Shown: positions 33,060-41,547 of the stretch, in pieces
How positions within the stretch are numbered: position 1 is the first letter of the stretch
How the letters are laid out: every line of letters starts with the position of its first letter
NCBI RefSeq assembly: GCF_024171725.1
Contig: NZ_JAMTCG010000004.1
Span: 496,001 to 560,000, forward strand
Source of the DNA: Williamsia serinedens
GTDB taxonomy: Bacteria > Actinomycetota > Actinomycetes > Mycobacteriales > Mycobacteriaceae
Direction of reading: 5' to 3'
DNA: 64,000 nucleotides
Made by a program: the position numbers and the translations under genes
Notes under the pieces: model-generated
Told to the model about the DNA's origin: nothing
The model's database searches: none
What the model saw: the letters and a program-made list of their open reading frames with translations, nothing else

Positions 33060-34106
33060 ATGCCCGCACCCACCGATGCCGAGTACTTCGACCTGGGCGA
33101 CATCACGCTGCAGAGCGGGATCACGCTGCGCGGGGCCAGGTTGGCGTACAAGACGTTCGGCACCCTCGCCGACGACAGGTCGAACGTCGTCGTCTACCCC
33201 ACCTGGTACTCCGGCTGGCACTCCGACAACGAGTGGCTCATCGGGCCCGGACGAGCGCTGGACCCGGCCGAGCGCTTCGTCATCATCCCGAACATGCTCG
33301 GCAACGGGCTCTCCAGTTCGCCGTCGAACACGCCGTCCCCCCACGACGGCCCGCGGTTCCCGACGATCACCTTCCACGACCAGGTCGAGGCCCAGTACCG
33401 ACTGGTCACCGAGAAGTTCGGGGTCTCGTCGATCTCCCTCGTCACGGGATGGTCGATGGGGGCCGGGCAGACCTACCAGTGGGCGGTCAGCCACCCTGAG
33501 ATGGTGCAGCGTGCCGCCCCGTTCTGCGGCTCCAGCATCACCGCCCCGCACAACAAGGTGTTCCTGGAATCTCTCGTCGCCGCGCTCACCGCGGACGCGG
33601 TGTTCTCCGAGGGCGACTACGCGCCGGACAGATGGCCTGTGAAGGGGCTCCGTGCCTTCGCGCGGGTCTACTCGGGCTGGGGCTACTCGCAGGCGTTCTA
33701 CTGGAACGAGACCTGGAGGGAGCTGGGGTTCACCTCGCTAGACGACTTCCTGGTCGGGTTCTGGGAGAACTTCTTCCGCGACGGACGGGACCCGAACAAC
33801 CTGATCGCGATGCTGCGTACCTGGCACGCCGGGAACGTGGGTGCCACCCCCGGTTTCGACGGCGACGTGACGAAGGCCCTGGCGTCGATCCGCTGTCCGC
33901 TCCTCGCGATGCCGGCCGAGAAGGACCTGTACTTCCCGCCCGAGGACGAGCGTTGGGCGAGCCAGTACATCGAGCACGGTGAGGTGCGGGTGATCCCCGG
34001 CAACTGGGGGCACTTCGCCGGTGGTGGGGCGAACCCCGTCGACACCGACTTCATCGACGCCGGGTTGCGCGAGCTGCTGGCGCGACCGGGGTACGTCCCC
34101 GACTGA
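33060..34106 (+). CDS. Alpha/beta hydrolase, MetX-like fold
   Basis: A 348-residue alpha/beta hydrolase with the architecture of the homoserine/serine O-acetyltransferase group. The nucleophile elbow is G-W-S-M-G-A-G near residue 140, the acid P-A-E-K-D-L-Y-F near residue 285, and the His N-W-G-H-F-A-G near residue 325. N-terminal A-Y-K-T-F-G-T-L and Y-P-T-W-Y-S-G-W-H fit a common hydrolase subgroup of this fold rather than true MetX. It may be an esterase or acyltransferase. ATG at 33060 has GAGAGG 7 nt upstream. It follows the DMT gene after 31 nt, possibly in one transcript. Confidence 0.75.
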   Translation: MPAPTDAEYFDLGDITLQSGITLRGARLAYKTFGTLADDRSNVVVYPTWYSGWHSDNEWLIGPGRALDPAERFVIIPNMLGNGLSSSPSNTPSPHDGPRFPTITFHDQVEAQYRLVTEKFGVSSISLVTGWSMGAGQTYQWAVSHPEMVQRAAPFCGSSITAPHNKVFLESLVAALTADAVFSEGDYAPDRWPVKGLRAFARVYSGWGYSQAFYWNETWRELGFTSLDDFLVGFWENFFRDGRDPNNLIAMLRTWHAGNVGATPGFDGDVTKALASIRCPLLAMPAEKDLYFPPEDERWASQYIEHGEVRVIPGNWGHFAGGGANPVDTDFIDAGLRELLARPGYVPD

Positions 34107-34141
34107 GGCCCCATGCCGCTTAGTCCGGCTAACCTTTTGTC

Positions 34142-35236
34142 ATGCGTGTGCTGTTCTCGTCCCTGGGGTCCTACGGGCACACCCTCCCGCTCGTCCCACT
34201 CGCCCGCGCGACCGCGGACGCCGGCCACGACGTCCTGTTCGCGAGCACCGAGGCGATGGAACCGACGCTCGCCGCGGCGGGTCTGACCGCCGTCGCCGCG
34301 GGCATCCCCATCCGCGACGCCTTCGCGCAGCTGGGCCTGGCCGACGTCGCCCCTCCCGACCGCGCCCGCATCCCCGGCATCGAGTCGACGATCGCGCGGG
34401 CCTTTGGCGAGATCCTCCCCGACGCGTACCGCCGAGACCTGCTCGCCGTGATCGACGGAGACCGCCCCGATCTCGTCGTCGCCGAGGCGGGGTGCATCGG
34501 CGCCATGCAGGCCGCCGAGGATGCCGGTGTCCCCTGCGTCCGGCACGGCATCGGTCGGGGGCTCACGTTCGGGTACGTCGCCGGTGGACTCCCGCACCTC
34601 GACGTGTATCCCCCGTCGATGCAGGACCCCGAGGTGCTCGACCTGCCCGGCTACCGACCACTGCGCCCGGTGTCGGCGACCGCGGGCGGGCCGCTCCCAC
34701 GGATCGTCGACACCGACCCGTCGCTGCCCCTCGTCTACGTGACGCTCGGAACCGAGTTCGGCAGCGCGACAGTGCTCGACACGATCGTGCGCGCGGTCGA
34801 CACCGGCGACCGACGCGTCCTCGTCGCCGCCGGCCCCACGATCGACGAGGCATCGCTGCGGGGGTACTCCGACCTCGTCGAGGTCGCCACCTGGGTACCG
34901 CAGGCCGCCGTCGTCGCCCGCGCCGCACTCGTCGTCCACCACGGGGGTGCCGGCACGACGCTCGGGACCTGCGCCGCGGGTGTCCCGCACCTCGTCGTCC
35001 CCCAGGGAGCCGACCAGTTCCGCAACGCCGAGGCGGTCGTCACCCGGGGCCTGGGCGAGCAGGTGCTGCCCGCGGACGTCACCGCCGCGACGATCTCCGG
35101 CACCGTCGACCGACTCATGGTGCCCGACGGAGCCGTTCGCTCGGCGTGTGCCGACGTCGCCGCGGAGATCGCCGCGATGCCGTCGCCCGCGGATGTCTCG
35201 CCCGATCTCCCGGGCATCGTCGCCGCGGTGGGCTGA
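34142..35236 (+). CDS. GT1-family (UGT/MGT-like) glycosyltransferase
   Basis: A 364-residue GT-B enzyme. The N-terminal domain starts M-R-V-L-F-S-S-L-G-S-Y-G-H-T-L-P-L with the catalytic-type His near residue 13. The C-terminal donor-binding motif is W-V-P-Q-A-A-V-V then V-V-H-H-G-G-A-G-T-T-L and G-A-D-Q-F-R-N-A, typical of enzymes that glycosylate macrolides, polyketides, lipids or flavonoids with nucleotide sugars. No biosynthetic cluster surrounds it, so a detoxification or lipid role is equally possible. Confidence 0.85.
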   Translation: MRVLFSSLGSYGHTLPLVPLARATADAGHDVLFASTEAMEPTLAAAGLTAVAAGIPIRDAFAQLGLADVAPPDRARIPGIESTIARAFGEILPDAYRRDLLAVIDGDRPDLVVAEAGCIGAMQAAEDAGVPCVRHGIGRGLTFGYVAGGLPHLDVYPPSMQDPEVLDLPGYRPLRPVSATAGGPLPRIVDTDPSLPLVYVTLGTEFGSATVLDTIVRAVDTGDRRVLVAAGPTIDEASLRGYSDLVEVATWVPQAAVVARAALVVHHGGAGTTLGTCAAGVPHLVVPQGADQFRNAEAVVTRGLGEQVLPADVTAATISGTVDRLMVPDGAVRSACADVAAEIAAMPSPADVSPDLPGIVAAVG

Positions 35237-35285
35237 AGCGATATTCGCTGGCCAGGGCGCGGCCCCGCGACGACACTGTTCGTCG

Positions 35286-36056
35286 ATGACCCTCTGCGAC
35301 ACCGACATCGAGACCTTCGTCCGCGACGGGTTCGTCGTCCTCCGCGGAGCCGTCGACCGCGCGACGATCGACGAGTGCCGCGCCGAGCTCTGGGACGCCA
35401 TCCCCGAGTCACCCGATGACCCGACGACGTGGACCGAGCCGGTCCGCTGGGTCGACAGCCCGATGACGCCCGTGTTCGCGCGGGCGGCCGCGTCGTCGGC
35501 ACTCGTCGCGGCCTACGACGCCCTGATCGGACCCGGTCGCTGGGTCCAGCGGGTCGAACTGGGCACGGTGCCCGTGCGGTTCCCGGCCGGTCGCGAGTCG
35601 CACGACACCGGCTGGCACATCGACGCGAGTTACCCCGCGCCCGACGGTTCCGAGTATCGGGTGTCGGTGTCGTCGCGAGACCGCGGACTGCTCGCCCTGT
35701 TCCTCGTCTCCGACGTCGACGAGCACGACGCGCCGACCCGCATCCGGGTCGGGTCGCACGCCGACGTCCCGCGGTTCCTGGAGCCCTACGGCGACGACGG
35801 TGTCGACATGTTCACGGTGTGCGCGAAGATGGACCGCGCGGGCGTCCTCGGATCACCCGATCGCACGGAGGTGCTCGCGACCGGCGCGGCGGGCGACGTG
35901 TTCCTCTGCCACCCGTTCCTGGTTCACGCCGCGCAGGTGAATCACCGCGGTCGGCCCCGGTTCATGAGCCAGCCCGGGATCATGCTGCGCGATCAGTTCG
36001 ACCTGGCGCATCCGAGGTCACCGGTGGAGACCGCGATCGTCGACGCACTCCGCTGA
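35286..36056 (+). CDS. Phytanoyl-CoA dioxygenase (PhyH) family protein
   Basis: A 256-residue putative Fe(II)/2-oxoglutarate oxygenase. The facial triad appears as H-I-D in G-W-H-I-D-A-S-Y near residue 111 and the distal His in L-C-H-P-F-L-V-H near residues 207-212, followed by R-G-R-P-R for 2-oxoglutarate binding. The N-terminal F-V-R-D-G-F-V-V-L-R-G-A-V is the usual PhyH opening. Family members hydroxylate acyl-CoAs, ectoine, or natural products. The substrate is unknown. It sits between a glycosyltransferase and a DUF427 gene, all rightward. Confidence 0.8.
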   Translation: MTLCDTDIETFVRDGFVVLRGAVDRATIDECRAELWDAIPESPDDPTTWTEPVRWVDSPMTPVFARAAASSALVAAYDALIGPGRWVQRVELGTVPVRFPAGRESHDTGWHIDASYPAPDGSEYRVSVSSRDRGLLALFLVSDVDEHDAPTRIRVGSHADVPRFLEPYGDDGVDMFTVCAKMDRAGVLGSPDRTEVLATGAAGDVFLCHPFLVHAAQVNHRGRPRFMSQPGIMLRDQFDLAHPRSPVETAIVDALR

Positions 36057-36093
36057 CGGGAACGTCGCGGCGACGCGTGGCGTTCGTGACGTC

Positions 36094-36462
36094 ATGCAGC
36101 GTGAACACCTCGTCCCCGGACCCGACCACCCCATCACGGTGGAGCCGACCGCCGGCCACGTCACCGTCCGCGTCGGTGACACCGTCATCGCCGAGAGCGA
36201 CAGCGCGGTGACGCTCCGCGAAGCCGGGTACGACGCCGTCCAGTACGTGCCGCTCGGCCACGTCGACCCCGCGGTGTTGCGGACGTCGGAGACGACGACG
36301 TACTGCCCGTACAAGGGTGAGGCGTCTTACTTCGACCTCGCCGTCGGTGAGGACACGATGACCGATGCGGTGTGGACCTACACCGACCCGTTCCCCGCCG
36401 TCGGGCAGATCCGCGGCCACGTCGCCTTCTACCCGGACAAGGTGACCGTCGACGCAGAGTGA
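36094..36462 (+). CDS. DUF427 domain protein
   Basis: A 122-residue single-domain protein. V-R-V-G-D-T-V-I-A-E-S and T-Y-C-P-Y-K-G-E-A-S-Y-F-D-L plus W-T-Y-T-D-P-F-P-A-V are DUF427 signatures. The fold is a small beta-tent. A catalytic role has not been established to my knowledge. It may be co-transcribed with the PhyH gene 37 nt upstream. Confidence 0.85.
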   Translation: MQREHLVPGPDHPITVEPTAGHVTVRVGDTVIAESDSAVTLREAGYDAVQYVPLGHVDPAVLRTSETTTYCPYKGEASYFDLAVGEDTMTDAVWTYTDPFPAVGQIRGHVAFYPDKVTVDAE

Positions 36463-36485
36463 GACACGTGTCCAGACAGACGTCT
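36463..36485. promoter_or_regulatory. Two palindromes upstream of the amidohydrolase gene
   Basis: GACACGTGTC (36463-36472) and AGACGTCT (36478-36485) are perfect palindromes in the 57-nt gap before the amidohydrolase start. They could be operator half-sites. No cognate regulator gene is adjacent. Confidence 0.3.
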
Positions 36486-36519
36486 TGACATCGCGATCGC
36501 CGGGTGGTCCCGTGGTCAT

Positions 36520-38307
36520 GTGAGCTACGACACAATCGTCCGCGGTGGGCTGTGGTTCGACGGCACCGGCGCCGCTCCTTCCGTGCGTGATCTCGGCATC
36601 CGTGACGGCGTGGTGTCGGATGTCAGCGAGAGTCCACTCGACGCCACCGACTGCCCCCAGGTGATCGACGCCCGGGGACGCTGGGTCATCCCGGGGATGG
36701 TCGACATCCACACCCACTACGACATCGAGGTACTCGACGCGCCGGGACTGTCGGAGTCACTGCGCCACGGCGTGACGACGGTGCTCCTCGGGTCGTGCTC
36801 GCTGTCGACGGTGCACGTCGGTGGCACCGACGCCGGTGACCTCTTCGGACGCGTCGAGGCGATCCCTCGTGACCACGTGATCGCCGCAGTGGACCGCAAC
36901 AAGTCCTGGCGGTGCTGCGAGCAGTACATCCACGCCCTCGAATCGCGGCCGCTCGGGCCGAACATCGCCGCGTTCCTCGGACACTCGGACATGCGGGCCG
37001 CGGCGATGGGTCTGGACCGCGCCACCCGATCCGACACCCGGCCCACGCGGGCCGAGCTCGCGCAGATGGAGCGGTGGCTCGCCGACGCGCTCGACGCCGG
37101 GTTCGTCGGGCTGTCGTCGCAGCAATTGCTGTTCGACAAGCTCGACGGCGAGACCTGTCGGTCGCGCACCCTGCCGTCGACCTATGCGCGACCGCGCGAG
37201 CTGCGACGCCTGAAGGACCTGGTGCGGCGCACCGGACGGGTCCTGCAGTCGGGTCCGGACATCACCCACCCCCTGAACGTGCTGTCGCAGGCGCTGCAGT
37301 CGTTGGGCATCGGGCGCCCGCGGCTGAAGACCAGCCTGCTCTCGGCCGCCGACATCAAGGCCAACCCGCAGGCCGTGCGCATCATGGGCCCGCTCGCCGG
37401 GTTCGTGAACCGGTTCGGCGGCGACTTCCGCTGGCAGCACCTGCCCGTGCCGTTCGAGGTCTACGCCGACGGGATCGACCTGGTCATCTTCGAGGAGTTC
37501 GGCGCCGGCGCAGCGGCTCTGCATCTCCGCGACGACGTCGCGCGTGACTCCCTGATCCGCGACGAGCAGTACCGGCGCCGCTTCCGCACCGACTACGAGA
37601 AGAAGTACGGGCCCCGGGTGTGGCATCGCGATCTCTTCGACGCGCAGATCGTCGCCTGCCCCGACGAGACCGTCGTGGGGAAGTCCTTCGGCGAGGTGGG
37701 CCGCGAGCGCGGCGGACTGCACCCGGTCGACGCCTTCCTCGACCTCGTCGTCGAGCACGGCCGAGATCTGCGCTGGCGCACCACCATCTCGAACCACCGG
37801 CCGGAGGTGCTCCGGCAGATGGCCCGCGAGCCGGGCATCCAGATGGGCTTCTCCGACGCCGGCGCCCACCTGCGCAACATGGCCTTCTACAACTTCGGGC
37901 TGCGACTGTTGCGGCACGTGCGCGACGAGCGACGAGCCGGCCGCGAGTTCCTGACGGTCGAGCAGGCTGTGCACCGCCTCACCGGCGAACTCGCCGACTT
38001 CTACGACATCGACGCGGGACACCTGCGCGTCGGCGACCGCGCCGATCTCGTCGTCGTGAACCCGGCCGCCCTCGACGACCGGCTCGAGGAGTACCACGAG
38101 AGCCCCGTCGCGGCGTTCGGCGGACTGCCGCGCATGGTCAACCGCAACGACGAGGCCGTCGACGCGGTCCTCGTCGGCGGGACGGCGGTGGTCCGCGACG
38201 GCGTGCCGACCGACGTCGTCGGCACCGAGCGGACCGGGCACTTCCTGCGGGCCGGACAGCGGACGCGTGCCGCGGGCACGACGCGGGCGGTCGTCGGTGC
38301 CGTCTGA
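36520..38307 (+). CDS. Amidohydrolase family protein (D-aminoacylase-like)
   Basis: A 595-residue metal-dependent hydrolase. V-I-P-G-M-V-D-I-H-T-H-Y-D near residues 60-68 gives the HxH metal site, F-L-G-H-S-D-M-R is near residue 150 and G-F-S-D-A-G-A-H near residue 445. C-terminal R-V-G-D-R-A-D-L-V-V-V-N-P is the usual composite-domain end. N-acyl-D-amino-acid deacylases share this organisation, but at 595 residues it is longer than most of them and the substrate is open. GTG start without a strong ribosome site. The downstream SnoaL-like gene overlaps its end by 11 nt. Confidence 0.8.
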   Translation: MSYDTIVRGGLWFDGTGAAPSVRDLGIRDGVVSDVSESPLDATDCPQVIDARGRWVIPGMVDIHTHYDIEVLDAPGLSESLRHGVTTVLLGSCSLSTVHVGGTDAGDLFGRVEAIPRDHVIAAVDRNKSWRCCEQYIHALESRPLGPNIAAFLGHSDMRAAAMGLDRATRSDTRPTRAELAQMERWLADALDAGFVGLSSQQLLFDKLDGETCRSRTLPSTYARPRELRRLKDLVRRTGRVLQSGPDITHPLNVLSQALQSLGIGRPRLKTSLLSAADIKANPQAVRIMGPLAGFVNRFGGDFRWQHLPVPFEVYADGIDLVIFEEFGAGAAALHLRDDVARDSLIRDEQYRRRFRTDYEKKYGPRVWHRDLFDAQIVACPDETVVGKSFGEVGRERGGLHPVDAFLDLVVEHGRDLRWRTTISNHRPEVLRQMAREPGIQMGFSDAGAHLRNMAFYNFGLRLLRHVRDERRAGREFLTVEQAVHRLTGELADFYDIDAGHLRVGDRADLVVVNPAALDDRLEEYHESPVAAFGGLPRMVNRNDEAVDAVLVGGTAVVRDGVPTDVVGTERTGHFLRAGQRTRAAGTTRAVVGAV

Positions 38308-38743
38308 GCACGATGCGGTCACCGGGTTGTGGGCTGCCCTGTCCGACCGCGACTGGGACCGTCTCGCGACACATCTCGCCGACGACTGCATCTACGTCGA
38401 CATGCCCGTCGGTCCGGCACTGGCCGCCCGCGGCCCGGTCGACATCGTGAAGCGACTGAAGGTGGGCATCGCGCCGTTGGCGGCCTATCGGAACCACCCG
38501 GGGACGCTGGTCTCCGACGGCGAGGTCGTCATGTACGAACACTCCGAGTCGTGGGAGTGGGCGACCGGTGAGACCGCCGAGCTGCCGTTCGTCTCGGTGC
38601 ACCGCGTCCGTGACGGCAAGGTGACGCTGTGGAAGGACTACTGGGACTTCGGCGGTCTCGCGAACACCGCCCCGCCCACGTGGCTCGAGGAACTCGGCAC
38701 CGCCGACACCTCCTGGATCTTCGACGCCACCGGCCTCGTCTGA
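38297..38743 (+). CDS. SnoaL/limonene-epoxide-hydrolase-like protein
   Basis: A 148-residue NTF2-fold protein. V-T-G-L-W-A-A-L-S-D-R-D-W-D-R-L near residue 8 and D-D-C-I-Y-V-D-M-P start the fold. V-S-V-H-R-V-R-D-G-K-V-T-L-W-K-D-Y-W-D-F forms the last strands with acidic residues typical of limonene-1,2-epoxide hydrolase relatives. It might hydrate an epoxide or isomerise a ring product. The GTG at 38297 overlaps the amidohydrolase stop, so the two are co-translated and likely act in one pathway. Confidence 0.8.
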   Translation: MPSEHDAVTGLWAALSDRDWDRLATHLADDCIYVDMPVGPALAARGPVDIVKRLKVGIAPLAAYRNHPGTLVSDGEVVMYEHSESWEWATGETAELPFVSVHRVRDGKVTLWKDYWDFGGLANTAPPTWLEELGTADTSWIFDATGLV

Positions 38744-38798
38744 CAGCAACCCGCCGCGCGAGACCCCGAACGCCCTTCGGACGCGCTCGGTGACTTCC

Positions 38799-38908
38799 CC
38801 GAGCGTGCACCAGATCTCGCCGAACGGGCACCAGATCCCGCCGAACGTGCACCTCTGCACGGTCGAGGAGATCGACTGCACGGTCGAGGAGATCTGGTGC
38901 ACGCTCGG
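38799..38908. repeat. Opposed arrays of 21-nt repeats with 20-bp terminal inverted repeat
   Basis: Between two convergent genes, three 21-nt units beginning at 38800, 38821 and 38842 share the pattern CGA-CG-GCACC. They are followed by units of the same length containing CTGCACGGTCGAGGAGATC. The outer ends 38799-38818 and 38889-38908 are exact 20-nt reverse complements. The whole can fold into one long hairpin and could end transcription from both sides. There is no plausible coding role. Confidence 0.75.
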
Positions 38909-38924
38909 CGACGTCGACCCGGGG

Positions 38925-39527
38925 TCAGCGAAGGGCGGCGGCGAGCACCTCGGACCAGGTGGCGACGACCTGCTTGCGGCGGGCGGAGTCGTCGGACAAC
39001 GTGTCGGCGAGGCCGAGTCCGCGCGCCATGTCGAGCGTCGCCTGGACGAGACGATGCACGTGCGGCGGCGCTGCCGGACCTGCGAGCGACTCCACCGTCA
39101 TCCGATGCGCCGCGGAGCCGAAGCGCTGCTCGAGCGGCAGGATCATCTCCCGCAGAACGGGATCCGACGCCGCCGCGCTCCACACCTGCAGTGCGGCCTT
39201 GAAATGCAGACCGGTGTAGACGTCGACGGCCCGCGAGACGACGGCCTCGACGCGTCCGGGCCCGTCGGGGATCGTGTCGTCGACGGCGGAGGCCCGGGCG
39301 GTGAGTTCGTCGAAGGTGGCCTCGAGGGCCGCGGTGATGAGACTCTCCCGCGTCGGGAAGTGATGCTGCGCAGCACCTCTCGACACCCCGGCACGCTCGG
39401 CGACGAGCGCGACGGTCGTCGCCGACCACCCCTCGGCGGCGAGCATGTCGATCGTCGCGTCGAGCAATCGCTTGCGCGTCGCCCGCGACCGACTCTGCTG
39501 CGGCTCGCGCGCCCCGGCGACGGTCAC
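38925..39527 (-). CDS. TetR family regulator of the acyl-CoA operon
   Basis: A 200-residue TetR. HTH region T-R-K-R-L-L-D-A-T-I-D-M-L-A-A-E-G with A-G-V-S-R-G-A-A-Q-H-H-F-P-T-R-E-S-L. The GTG at 39527 overlaps the echA stop (GTGA), so the regulator is the last gene of the operon it probably controls. A likely site is the 18-bp palindrome at 48849-48866 upstream of the first gene. Ligand is presumably an acyl-CoA intermediate. In-frame residues further upstream run into echA. Confidence 0.85.
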   Translation of the reverse strand: MTVAGAREPQQSRSRATRKRLLDATIDMLAAEGWSATTVALVAERAGVSRGAAQHHFPTRESLITAALEATFDELTARASAVDDTIPDGPGRVEAVVSRAVDVYTGLHFKAALQVWSAAASDPVLREMILPLEQRFGSAAHRMTVESLAGPAAPPHVHRLVQATLDMARGLGLADTLSDDSARRKQVVATWSEVLAAALR

Positions 39528-40345
39528 CCCGTCACCCCGGACACCCCTGATCCGGAGACCCACGACGGATCCCGGCGCTGCAGGAACGCCGTCATGCCCT
39601 CGCGCGCCTCGTCGGAGGCGAACAGCGCGGCGGACTCGTCGCGGCGCTGATCGGCGAGACGCTCGAACAGCTCGGTGGTGAGCGTGTTGACGACCTTCTT
39701 CGACTCCCGCAGACCCTGCGGCGACGCCTTCGCGATGTTCGCGGTCAGCTCCGAGACGACGGTTCGCACCTCGTCGGCGTCGTCGACGGCCACGGTCACC
39801 AACCCGATCGCCTGTGCCTCGGCGGGCCCGAACCTCTCGCCGGTGAGGAAGTACCGGCTCGCCGCGCGGGAGTCCATCTTCGGCAGCAGCGTCAACGAGA
39901 TCATCGACGGCGCGAGACCGAGTCGGGCCTCGGTGAGCGCGAACGTCGTCGACGGTCCCACGACCACGATGTCGCAGGCACCCACGATGCCCAGACCGCC
40001 GGCCCGGACGTGCCCGTCGATGCTCGCGATGACGGGCTTCGACGACGTGATGACGGCGCGCAGGATCGCGGTCATCGCCTCGGTCCCCGCCGCCGACGCC
40101 TCCTCCGGTGACAGGCCCGACGCCATCGCCGCCGACAGGTCGGCTCCGGCGCAGAACGTGCCGCCGGCGTGGGTCAGCACCACCGACCGCACCGACGGGT
40201 CCTTGTCGACCGCGGCGAGGTGCTCCCGTAGTTGACCGGTCAGCGCCGGTGACAAGGCATTCCGGTTCGAGGGCGAGTCCAGCGTGATGGTCGCGACGCC
40301 CCCGGAGTCGGACCGGGTGACGACGACGTCGGCGGGCTCGGTCAC
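39524..40345 (-). CDS. Enoyl-CoA hydratase (EchA7-like)
   Basis: A 273-residue crotonase-fold enzyme. The oxyanion hole is formed by A-G-G-T-F-C-A-G-A-D-L near residue 60 and G-H-V-R-A-G-G-L-G-I-V-G near residue 112. Residues in the A-R-L-G-L-A-P segment provide the second acid position. It hydrates a 2-enoyl-CoA or, in leucine-type pathways, a 3-methylglutaconyl-CoA. It is the hydratase of a dehydrogenase-carboxylase-hydratase operon. GTG start 5 nt after the previous stop. Confidence 0.88.
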   Translation of the reverse strand: MTEPADVVVTRSDSGGVATITLDSPSNRNALSPALTGQLREHLAAVDKDPSVRSVVLTHAGGTFCAGADLSAAMASGLSPEEASAAGTEAMTAILRAVITSSKPVIASIDGHVRAGGLGIVGACDIVVVGPSTTFALTEARLGLAPSMISLTLLPKMDSRAASRYFLTGERFGPAEAQAIGLVTVAVDDADEVRTVVSELTANIAKASPQGLRESKKVVNTLTTELFERLADQRRDESAALFASDEAREGMTAFLQRRDPSWVSGSGVSGVTG

Positions 40346-40350
40346 GGGAC

Positions 40351-41547
40351 TCAGTACGACTTCGGCAGACCCAGGCTGGTCTGCGCGACGAAGTTGAGCA
40401 CCATCTCGCGGCTGACCGGCGCGACGCGCGCGATGCGGCACAGGTTCAGCAGCGGCGCGATGCCGTACTCGGTCGACAATCCGTTGCCGCCCATGGACTG
40501 CACGGCCTGGTCGACGATCTTCACGCACGCCTCGGCGGCGGCGTACTTCGCCATGTTGGCCGGTTCCGCCGCACCCCAGTCGTCACCGGCGTCGTAGAAC
40601 GAGGCGGCCTTCTGCATCATCAGCTTGGCCATCTCGAGCTCGATCTTGCCCTGGGCCAACGGGTGTGCGATCGCCTGGTGCGCGCCGATCGGCGTCTTCC
40701 ACACCGTCCGGGTGGTCACGTAGTCGACGGCCTTGCTCAAGGCGAAGCGTGCCATGCCGATCGCCGACGCCGCCGCCATGATCCGCTCGGGGTTGAGGCC
40801 GGCGAACAGCTGGCTGAGCGCCGCGTCCTCCGACCCGACGAGGGCGTCCGACGGCAGCCGCACGTCGTCGAGGAAGAGCTGGAACTGCTTCTCGGGGTTG
40901 ATCAGTTCCATCTCGATCTGCCGGAACTCGAAGTTCGGCGCGTCGGTCGGGACGATGAACAGCGCGGGCTTCAGCTTGCCCGTCTTGGCGTCCTCGGTGC
41001 GGGCGACGATGAGCACCGCCTCGGCCTGGTCGACGCCGGAGATCCACACCTTGCGGCCGGTGAGCAGCCACTCGTCGCCGTCACGGCGGGCGGTCGTGGT
41101 GATCTGGTGCGAGTTCGAGCCGGCCTCGGGCTCGGTGATGCCGAACGCCATCGTGATGGTGCCGTCGGCGAGGCCGGGCAGCCAGCGCTGCCGCTGTTCC
41201 TCGGTGCCGAAACGGGCGATGATGTTGCCGCAGATCGCCGGCGACACGACCATCATGAGCAGCCCTGTGCCCGACGCCGCGAGCTCCTCCATGACGATCG
41301 CCAGCTCGTACATGCCCGCGCCGCCGCCGCCGTACTCCTCGGGCAGGTTGACACCCAGGAAGCCGAGTCGGCCGGCCTCGGCCCACAGCTCGTCGGTCTT
41401 GCGGCCCTCGCGGGCGCACTTCTGGAAGTAGTCCTGCCCGTACCGGGTGGCCAGCGCGGCCACCGACGCACGCAGTGCGGCGCGCTCGGGGGTCTCCAGG
41501 AACGGGTTGGCCGGGGTCTCGGTGGGACGCTCGGATGTCGCGGTCAT
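40351..41547 (-). CDS. Acyl-CoA dehydrogenase (FadE12-like)
   Basis: A 398-residue FAD enzyme introducing the alpha-beta double bond in an acyl-CoA. N-terminal helical domain, then F-G-I-T-E-P-E-A-G-S-N near residue 134 and W-I-S-G near residue 166 for FAD and substrate. The C-terminal Q-S-M-G-G-N-G-L-S-T-E-Y-G motif is the FAD-contacting signature. Its start overlaps the accA stop (ATGA). Second of two dehydrogenases in the operon, so it may act on the branched or post-carboxylation intermediate. Confidence 0.92.
   Translation of the reverse strand: MTATSERPTETPANPFLETPERAALRASVAALATRYGQDYFQKCAREGRKTDELWAEAGRLGFLGVNLPEEYGGGGAGMYELAIVMEELAASGTGLLMMVVSPAICGNIIARFGTEEQRQRWLPGLADGTITMAFGITEPEAGSNSHQITTTARRDGDEWLLTGRKVWISGVDQAEAVLIVARTEDAKTGKLKPALFIVPTDAPNFEFRQIEMELINPEKQFQLFLDDVRLPSDALVGSEDAALSQLFAGLNPERIMAAASAIGMARFALSKAVDYVTTRTVWKTPIGAHQAIAHPLAQGKIELEMAKLMMQKAASFYDAGDDWGAAEPANMAKYAAAEACVKIVDQAVQSMGGNGLSTEYGIAPLLNLCRIARVAPVSREMVLNFVAQTSLGLPKSY

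Noticed and set aside
33060-34106. Homoserine O-acetyltransferase MetX
   Set aside because: The fold and elbow are similar, but no methionine genes are adjacent and the N-terminal motifs fit a different hydrolase subgroup.
38790-38910. Heptad-repeat peptide encoded by the 21-nt repeats
   Set aside because: Both strands give short open frames simply because 21 is a multiple of three. There is no ribosome site, and the fold-back structure explains the sequence better.
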